From contig CAXUEX010000085.1 in the NCBI GenBank assembly GCA_964250215.1, forward strand, positions 1-11,755: a stretch of DNA of 11,755 nucleotides. Reading direction: 5' to 3'. This document shows positions 6,876 through 11,755 of the stretch, in pieces. The stretch's first letter is position 1. Each line of letters opens with the position of its first letter. The position numbers and the translations under genes are program-made. Source of the stretch: DAIDJM01 sp964250215 (GTDB lineage: Bacteria > Pseudomonadota > Alphaproteobacteria > Acetobacterales > Acetobacteraceae). The notes under the pieces were generated by a model that was not told the DNA's origin, made no database searches, and saw nothing but the letters and a program-made list of their open reading frames with translations.

Positions 6876-7564
6876 TGGGCTCCGGCTCCGTCATGAAACG
6901 TCGGGCAGCCTTATATTACGTGCCCGCCGCCGACGATCCGTTGCTTCGACTTGGCAACGCCTGGCTCGGTCGTGACCCTGAAGCTGTCGGTTGCCTGCGG
7001 CATCCGGTGTCTCCTGAGATCGCAGAAATCACCGCCGAACCTCGGCATTACGGCTTCCATGCCACGCTGCGCGCACCGATGCGGCTGGTCGCGGGTTGGC
7101 CGGATTTCCTGCGCTGCGCTCGAGTTATCGCGCAGGCCACGCCGCCTTGCCGCTTGCCGGAACTCGAGATTGCGCAGCTGGATGGCTTTCTCGCTCTGGT
7201 GTTAACGGCCCCTTGCCCCGCCCTCGCCGCCTTGGCGGAGAAATGCGTGCGGGAGACGGAGGCGTTACGTGCGCCGCTGAACGAGGCAGAGCTTTCCCGG
7301 CGGCAACAGATGCCGCTCACACCCCGTCAGAACGCCATGCTACGCGAATGGGGCTATCCCCAAGTGTTGCAGGAATGGCGGTTTCACATGACGCTCACAC
7401 GCCGGCTCCGACCGCAGGAGATGCGCGCGGTTTCGACCGCGGCGGCGCGGCATTTCGGACCCGTGCTGGGCACGCCGCGGCACTGCGCCGAAATCGCGGT
7501 GTTCACCGAGCAAGCGGAGTCACCGATGCGGAATGTGTGCCGCCTGCCGCTTGGCGCGCAGTAG
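6875..7564 (+). CDS. DUF1045 phosphonate-metabolism 2H phosphoesterase
   Basis: This 229-residue protein matches the DUF1045 family (putative phosphonate metabolism protein) often found beside phn genes. It carries the two H-x-T motifs of the 2H phosphoesterase superfamily: HYGFHATLRAP (His62, Thr64) and EWRFHMTLTRRL (His171, Thr173), counted from the ATG at 6875. It also has ALYYVPAADDPL at the start and GFLALVLTAP in the middle. By family chemistry it may open a cyclic ribose phosphate, the step done by PhnP in E. coli, which would follow PhnM and C-P lyase; this role is an inference. The ATG at 6875 overlaps the phnM stop (TGATG), suggesting translational coupling; an in-frame ATG at 6893 is the alternative. 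Confidence 0.85.
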   Translation: MGSGSVMKRRAALYYVPAADDPLLRLGNAWLGRDPEAVGCLRHPVSPEIAEITAEPRHYGFHATLRAPMRLVAGWPDFLRCARVIAQATPPCRLPELEIAQLDGFLALVLTAPCPALAALAEKCVRETEALRAPLNEAELSRRQQMPLTPRQNAMLREWGYPQVLQEWRFHMTLTRRLRPQEMRAVSTAAARHFGPVLGTPRHCAEIAVFTEQAESPMRNVCRLPLGAQ

Positions 7565-7596
7565 CGGAAATCCGCAATCCACTGTAGTGTCGCGCC

Positions 7597-8285
7597 ATGA
7601 TGACGCCACCCAATGTGAAAATCGACTACCCCCCCTGCTCGCGGAGCATTTCCACGACGCTCGGCTGTTTTTTGACCGCAGCGAGATGGTGCGCGAGCTC
7701 TGCCCGAAGCCGAAGCGCATCTGCGAAGTTGGTGTGGGCCTGGGCCATTTTTCGCGTTTTGTGCTCGATCATCTACACCCTGTCGAATTCGTGGCGATCG
7801 ATACGTTCGAACTGCATACCTTGCCCGAGATCTGGGGCCGGCCGACACGCGAGGCGTTCCGGAACATGGCGCATCGCGCCTTTTATGAACATGAGTTCCG
7901 GCAGCATCGCGAACACATGCGTGTGCTTGAAGGGCAAAGCCACGAATGTCTGGCAACGTTGCCCGATGCCACATTCGATCTGATCTACATCGATGCCGGG
8001 CATGACTACGAAAGCGTTATGCGTGACGCCGCAGCCGGCGTTTCCAAGGTGAAGCCGGAGGGTTTGCTGCTGTTCAACGATTACACGCTGCTCGATCTGC
8101 ACGGAAACCCGTATGGCGTGGTGCAGGCCGTAAACGAGCTGATCGTTTCCTCCGATTGGAAAGTTGTCGGCTTCTCCCTGCAGCAATACATGTTCTGTGA
8201 CATCGCGTTAAAGCGCACGCCACCCCCCGCCAAAAGAAGAAAGTTCTTTGGTTCTTTCTTTCAAGAAAGAACAAACCTTCCTTGA
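7597..8285 (+). CDS. Class I SAM-dependent methyltransferase; probable one-base frameshift near the start
   Basis: The body is a Rossmann-fold methyltransferase of the Methyltransf_24 type: motif I is ICEVGVGLGHFSRF, followed by EFVAIDTFELH, MRVLEGQSHE, then FDLIYIDAGHDYESV and GLLLFNDYTLLD, ending near MFCDIALKR. The substrate is unknown; such enzymes often act in glycan or secondary metabolism, and a large glycosyltransferase is next door. The natural start appears to be the ATG at 7597, reading MMTPPNVKIDYPP, but this frame must move by one base at the C7 run (7629-7635) to continue into LLAEHFHDARLFFDRSEM. One more C gives a 229-residue protein. Without it, the body frame is open from an ATG at 7533 (250 residues, overlapping the previous gene) or a GTG at 7587. 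The last residues (KFFGSFFQERTNLP) are encoded by a palindromic repeat, not by the family. Confidence 0.82.
8231..8280 (-). repeat. Third copy of the A/T-rich palindromic repeat
   Basis: Read on the minus strand this has the same core as the copies at 911-957 and 981-1030: GTTCTTTCTTGAAAGAAAGAAC, then CAAAGAAC and TTTC, ending in TTTTGG. Its inner arms are 8251-8258 and 8265-8272. It overlaps the 3' end of the methyltransferase gene and ends ten bases before the stop codon of the convergent glycosyltransferase, again at a convergent gene boundary. Confidence 0.8.
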
Positions 8286-8289
8286 CCTC

Positions 8290-11200
8290 TTACATTACCG
8301 CAAAATCGAACCGATTCCGCGCGAAGTTCGGATTGAAATACGGATCGTTCTCCATATACCGCGCCCACCGCGCCACAAATCGCTTCCGCTCGTCCGCATT
8401 CTGCCGCAGCCGCTGCGCCGACATGCCCTCGAAGTGGAACAACTGCGCATAAGGCGTGTACACCACGCGGTATCCGGCTTCCAGCATCTTCAGGCACAGA
8501 TCGGTATCGTTGAAATCCACGGCGAAGCTTTCGTCGTGCCCGCCCACCTGGCTCAGCACGCTCTTGCGGGTGGCGAAGCAAGCGCCCGTTACGGCTGAGT
8601 AATTGCGGATCAGGTGCGTAAAGCCGTTATAGCCCACGAAATCGCCGGGAAACGAGTGGTACACGTGCGCCGCCCCGCCGTTCACGCCGATTACGCAGCC
8701 CACGTGCTGGATGGTGCCGTCGGCGTGCAGCAGCCGTGCGCCCACGGCGCCTATTTCCGGGTCCTGCGACAGTTCCAGCATGGCGGTGAGCCAGTGCGGG
8801 TCCATCACCTCCATATCGTCGTTCAGGATCACCAGGTTTTCCGTGCGGCAGGCGCGCACCGCGAAATTCGCCTTCGCCGCGTAGTTGAACGGCGCAACCG
8901 GGCCCGTGTAATTCTCCACGCGCACGCCCAGCGATTTGAAGCGCGCCGATTGTTCCGGAAGCAGCGCGCTGTTGTCCACCACCACGATCTCGAAATTCCT
9001 GTATTCCGTGCGGCGCAGGATGCTGTCCACCAAATTGTCCACCATCCGGAACCGCCCGCGCCCCGGCACATCCAGTTCCGCGTTGTTCGTAAGGATCAGC
9101 AGCGAAACTCGCGTGCGCGCCGGGATTTTGCGCCGTACGCGGAAGGTGCCCGGCAGCAGCCCGGCTTCCACCCAGGCGTTCTTGCCGTGCTTTTCCCGCA
9201 CATGGTCGGACAGCGCGCGGAACCCGGCTTGCAGCGCGTAGGGCTTGGCATCCACCACCGCAGCGGCCGAGCCGGGCACCGCGCGCCAGTGATACAGCGC
9301 CTTGGTTATGTGATGCACGTGATGCGTGCGGCGCGAAAGCCGCAGCATCAGATCGTAATCCTGCGCGCCGGCGTATTCCGTGCGGAACCCGCCCAGTTCC
9401 AAAAACAGCCGCTTGCGCACCACCAGCATGTGCAGCACGTACATCACCGATTCCAGGTGTTCCGGCGAGAAATCGGGCTTGTAATACGTGTCGATCGGCG
9501 CGCCCTCGGGGTCGATCTTGTCTTCGTCGGTGTAGATCACGTCGATCGCCGGATCGTGGAACAGCGCGCGCGCCACTTCCAGCAGCGCATCGGGTTCCAA
9601 CGTATCGTCGTGATCCAGCATGGCCATGAACTCGCCGGTCGCCATTTCGGCGGCCAGGTTCGATGCGCCGCTGATGCCCAGATTGCTGCTGCTGCGCCGG
9701 ATACGGATGCGCGGATCGCTGCCCTGCACGCGGCCTAGCAGCGCCAGCGTGCCGGGATCGGTGGAGGCATCGTCGCAGATGCACAATTCCCAGAACGGAT
9801 AGGCCTGCGCGCGCACCGAGGCGATGCACGCGGCGAGCCATGCCGGATGGGTATCGAACACCGGCACGATCAGGCTGATCACCGGCCGCCGCGGCCCCAG
9901 GCTGGCCAGCGCGTGTTTCTGCATCGGCGACATGCCGGCCACCGGCGCCGGCCCCACGATGCCGCGGGTGCGCCCGAGCCATGCCAGGAACGGCGGCATT
10001 TCGGCCGCCAGCCCCGCCTGGTGCAGCCGCTTGCGGATTTCGTTGCCGATGGCCGAAGCGCTGAACTGTTCGCGCATCCGCAACGCCGCGCGCGCGCCGC
10101 GTGCCCAGGCTTCCTTCTGATCCGCATAGACCGCGCGGAACGCCGCGATCAGCGCCTCGCGATCCGGCTCGGCCCACACCGCATACGGGTGATACGGCCC
10201 GGCCTCGGTGGCGATTTCCACCAGCCGGTAGCCGATCGGAAATCCCACGCCGGCATCGAAGAACTCGCAATTTCCGGAATAATCCGTGGCGATCACCGGC
10301 TTGCCCATGGCCATGAATTCGGCGATGTTCAGGCCGAAGCCCTCGCTGCGGTGCGCCGAAACGAAACAATCGCACGCCGCCCGCAGCAGGTTCATGTCGG
10401 GCTCGGTGAGCATGTCGGAAATCACCAGCACGTTTTCCGCGCCGCGCAACGCGCGGGTGAGCTCGCGCGTGATGCCGGGCTCCACCGACGTGGAATGGAA
10501 TTTGATCACGAGAAAAACATTCTCGTCGCCGGCGAACGCCTCGCGGAACGCCTGCACCACCATTTGCGGGTTCTTGCGCGCGCTGGTGCTGCCCACGTCG
10601 AACGCCACCAGGAACGTCAGCCGGTCGCGCGGAATGCCGAACGCGGCGCGCCCTGCCTCGGCCGCTGCGGGGGTAACTTCCACCGGCAGCCGGATCTTCG
10701 TCACCGGCACCGGCGCCACCGCGCCGATGCTTTCCAGCTCGAACTGGCTGTTGGTCCAAACCTCATCCAGCGGCGCGAAAGCCGTGTACCAATCCGGCCG
10801 GAACGCCGCCAGTTCCCAGGCCCACACCGCGATGTTGTAGGCATCGTCGAAATGATGCTCGGGATACAGCGCCGTGAGCCGCGCGATCTGATCGGCGTTC
10901 GCCAGCAGCAGGTTGATGCGGTAGGTGGGCTTGCGGTCGCGCGCGCCCGGCAGCAGGCGCGGCTTGCCACGGCTCACATCGAACGGGTGCAGCTCGGGGG
11001 CGATGCCCACGGCGCCGATCGCGCGCAGCAGGCCGCGCGCCGCGGTGCCGAGCCCGCTGGTGGCGGCGAACGGCCCGAATATGTTGATGCCGAAAGGTTT
11101 CGCCAGCACATTTTCCGGGCTGGCCCGCCAATGCCGGCACGGCGCCACGCCCGGCGCGACGCGGCCCTCCAATCGGCCGTGCTCGATCCAATGCGTCCTG

Positions 11201-11568
11201 GCCGCCGTCGCATCGCCGCCCGTGGCCCGCGCCACATCCGGATACAGCAGCCAGTAGCTTTCCGCATCGAAGCCCGACATTTCCGGCTCCGGCGCAATCG
11301 GCACCGGGCCGCTGTACCACGCATCGTCGGTGAGCGTCGGGCGGCTGCCCTGGCGTTCCTGCTCCCGGCCGCGCTTTTTCCAATGCGCGCGGGCGCTGCG
11401 GATGCGGCCGGCGGCCAGCTCCGCCGCCACATCGGGGTTGATCGCTAGATAAAGTGCTTCGTCGAAACGTTCCGCCTCGCTCAGCCCCGGCGGCGGCCTG
11501 GGCGGCGGCAGATAGGGCGGCGCGTCGGGCGATGCCGTGCGCAGCTCCGGCACCGGCGTGGGCGGCAC
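8290..11568 (-). CDS. Three-domain glycosyltransferase (NPDV repeats, GT4-type, two GT2 domains); 5' end doubtful
   Basis: A large cytoplasmic glycan-assembly enzyme of about 1,090 residues. Counted from the GTG at 11568, it begins with a Pro-rich segment. Two similar modules follow (about 35-73 and 100-136), each FD...YL/YW...PDVA...A..HW...GR.E.R. Next is a GT4-like GT-B domain (about 160-515) with TSARKNPQ and SEGFGLNIAEFMAMGKPVIA. The first GT2 domain (about 560-790) has ISLIVPVFDTHP, CICDDASTDPG, the DXD-like LDHDDTLEPD and AGAQDYDLMLRL. The second (about 820-1092) has VSLLILTNN, VVVDNSALLP, LNDDMEVMDP and DFNDTDLCLKML. Such fusions typically build surface polysaccharide or O-antigen using nucleotide sugars. 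The frame is open to 11748, but upstream of about 11545 it is antisense to an M20 hydrolase and no start has a ribosome binding site, so the true N-terminus may be lost. It ends four bases from the methyltransferase stop. Confidence 0.88.
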   Translation of the reverse strand: MPPTPVPELRTASPDAPPYLPPPRPPPGLSEAERFDEALYLAINPDVAAELAAGRIRSARAHWKKRGREQERQGSRPTLTDDAWYSGPVPIAPEPEMSGFDAESYWLLYPDVARATGGDATAARTHWIEHGRLEGRVAPGVAPCRHWRASPENVLAKPFGINIFGPFAATSGLGTAARGLLRAIGAVGIAPELHPFDVSRGKPRLLPGARDRKPTYRINLLLANADQIARLTALYPEHHFDDAYNIAVWAWELAAFRPDWYTAFAPLDEVWTNSQFELESIGAVAPVPVTKIRLPVEVTPAAAEAGRAAFGIPRDRLTFLVAFDVGSTSARKNPQMVVQAFREAFAGDENVFLVIKFHSTSVEPGITRELTRALRGAENVLVISDMLTEPDMNLLRAACDCFVSAHRSEGFGLNIAEFMAMGKPVIATDYSGNCEFFDAGVGFPIGYRLVEIATEAGPYHPYAVWAEPDREALIAAFRAVYADQKEAWARGARAALRMREQFSASAIGNEIRKRLHQAGLAAEMPPFLAWLGRTRGIVGPAPVAGMSPMQKHALASLGPRRPVISLIVPVFDTHPAWLAACIASVRAQAYPFWELCICDDASTDPGTLALLGRVQGSDPRIRIRRSSSNLGISGASNLAAEMATGEFMAMLDHDDTLEPDALLEVARALFHDPAIDVIYTDEDKIDPEGAPIDTYYKPDFSPEHLESVMYVLHMLVVRKRLFLELGGFRTEYAGAQDYDLMLRLSRRTHHVHHITKALYHWRAVPGSAAAVVDAKPYALQAGFRALSDHVREKHGKNAWVEAGLLPGTFRVRRKIPARTRVSLLILTNNAELDVPGRGRFRMVDNLVDSILRRTEYRNFEIVVVDNSALLPEQSARFKSLGVRVENYTGPVAPFNYAAKANFAVRACRTENLVILNDDMEVMDPHWLTAMLELSQDPEIGAVGARLLHADGTIQHVGCVIGVNGGAAHVYHSFPGDFVGYNGFTHLIRNYSAVTGACFATRKSVLSQVGGHDESFAVDFNDTDLCLKMLEAGYRVVYTPYAQLFHFEGMSAQRLRQNADERKRFVARWARYMENDPYFNPNFARNRFDFAVM

Positions 11569-11755
11569 GGGCGTGGTAGGTGAAATTCTCGGGGGGCGGC
11601 CGGGCCCGACGCTGGTGATCCGCGGGGACATGGACGCGCTGCCGATCGAGGAGCGGACCGGGCTGCCGTTCGCCAGCCAGGTTGCCGGAAAGATGCACGC
11701 CTGCGGCCACGATGTGCACAGTTCCACCCTGCTGGGGGTGGCCGCCATACTGGCC
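11537..11755 (+). CDS. M20-family amidohydrolase fragment (5' truncated, runs off the window)
   Basis: The plus strand codes for an unmistakable piece of an M20 metallo-amidohydrolase of the hippurate hydrolase/N-acyl-amino-acid amidohydrolase type. It reads GVGGTGVVGEILGGRPGPT, then LVIRGDMDALPIEERTGLPFAS, then the metal-binding MHACGHDVHSSTLLG. The HACGHD block carries the Cys and His metal ligands typical of the group. The frame is open from just after a TAG at 11513-11515 to the last base. The roughly 60-70 N-terminal residues expected before this (with the usual RRDLHAHPE segment) are absent; the first in-frame GTG is at 11537. The gene lies head to head with, and overlaps antisense, the glycosyltransferase frame, so one or both are broken at this junction. 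Confidence 0.8.
   Translation, partial: MRSSGTGVGGTGVVGEILGGRPGPTLVIRGDMDALPIEERTGLPFASQVAGKMHACGHDVHSSTLLGVAAILA

Noticed and set aside
9847..11448. 533-residue plus-strand ORF opposite the glycosyltransferase
   Set aside because: Shadow of the codon pattern of the real minus-strand gene; no conserved motifs seen.
11631..11748. Extending the glycosyltransferase to the ATG at 11631 or to 11748
   Set aside because: These residues are antisense to well-conserved M20 hydrolase coding and neither start has a ribosome binding site.
1..11755. CRISPR array, prophage, transposase or toxin-antitoxin genes
   Set aside because: Looked for and not seen; XerC here is the housekeeping recombinase type rather than a phage or integron integrase.

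Overview
The window is GC-rich (roughly two thirds G+C by eye), with dense, mostly short-spaced genes whose products look alphaproteobacterial. The XerC type, a ZapE/AFG1 ATPase, a lone phnM with its 2H-phosphoesterase partner, NPDV-repeat glycosyltransferases and an A/T-rich palindromic repeat in a GC-rich background fit an Acetobacteraceae/Rhodospirillales chromosome. The family-level assignment is an inference from memory of similar sequences, not a search result.

Layout. 1-900 (+) is the tyrosine recombinase xerC, lacking only its first residues at the window edge. About 905-1030 holds two inverted copies of a palindromic repeat in the gap between convergent genes. On the minus strand follow a secreted penicillin-acylase-family Ntn hydrolase (1031-3400), a 2OG-Fe(II) oxygenase (3474-4109 or 4124) and a small exported-looking 58-residue protein (4173-4349). 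These three could form one leftward unit. Divergently, zapE runs rightward (4467-5588), followed by a complete tRNA-Asn(GTT) gene (5673-5748). A phosphonate pair comes next: phnM (about 5754-6875), whose reading frame begins a few bases after the tRNA CCA and has no ATG/GTG/TTG start at the expected place, and a translationally coupled DUF1045/2H phosphoesterase (6875-7564). A class I SAM methyltransferase follows (about 7597-8285), with a probable one-base frameshift in a C7 run near its start and a C-terminus encoded by a third copy of the palindromic repeat. Convergent to it is a large three-domain glycosyltransferase (8290 to about 11568, minus strand).

At the right end the glycosyltransferase meets, head to head, an M20-family amidohydrolase on the plus strand (from about 11537 to the window edge). 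Neither gene has a convincing 5' end, so this looks like a rearrangement or misassembly junction.

No CRISPR array, transposase, phage module or toxin-antitoxin pair was seen. I do not see a clearly new multi-gene defence or biosynthetic system. The points most worth following up are the repeat family that sits at both convergent gene ends, the tRNA/phnM junction, the GT/M20 junction, the small 58-aa gene and the methyltransferase frameshift.
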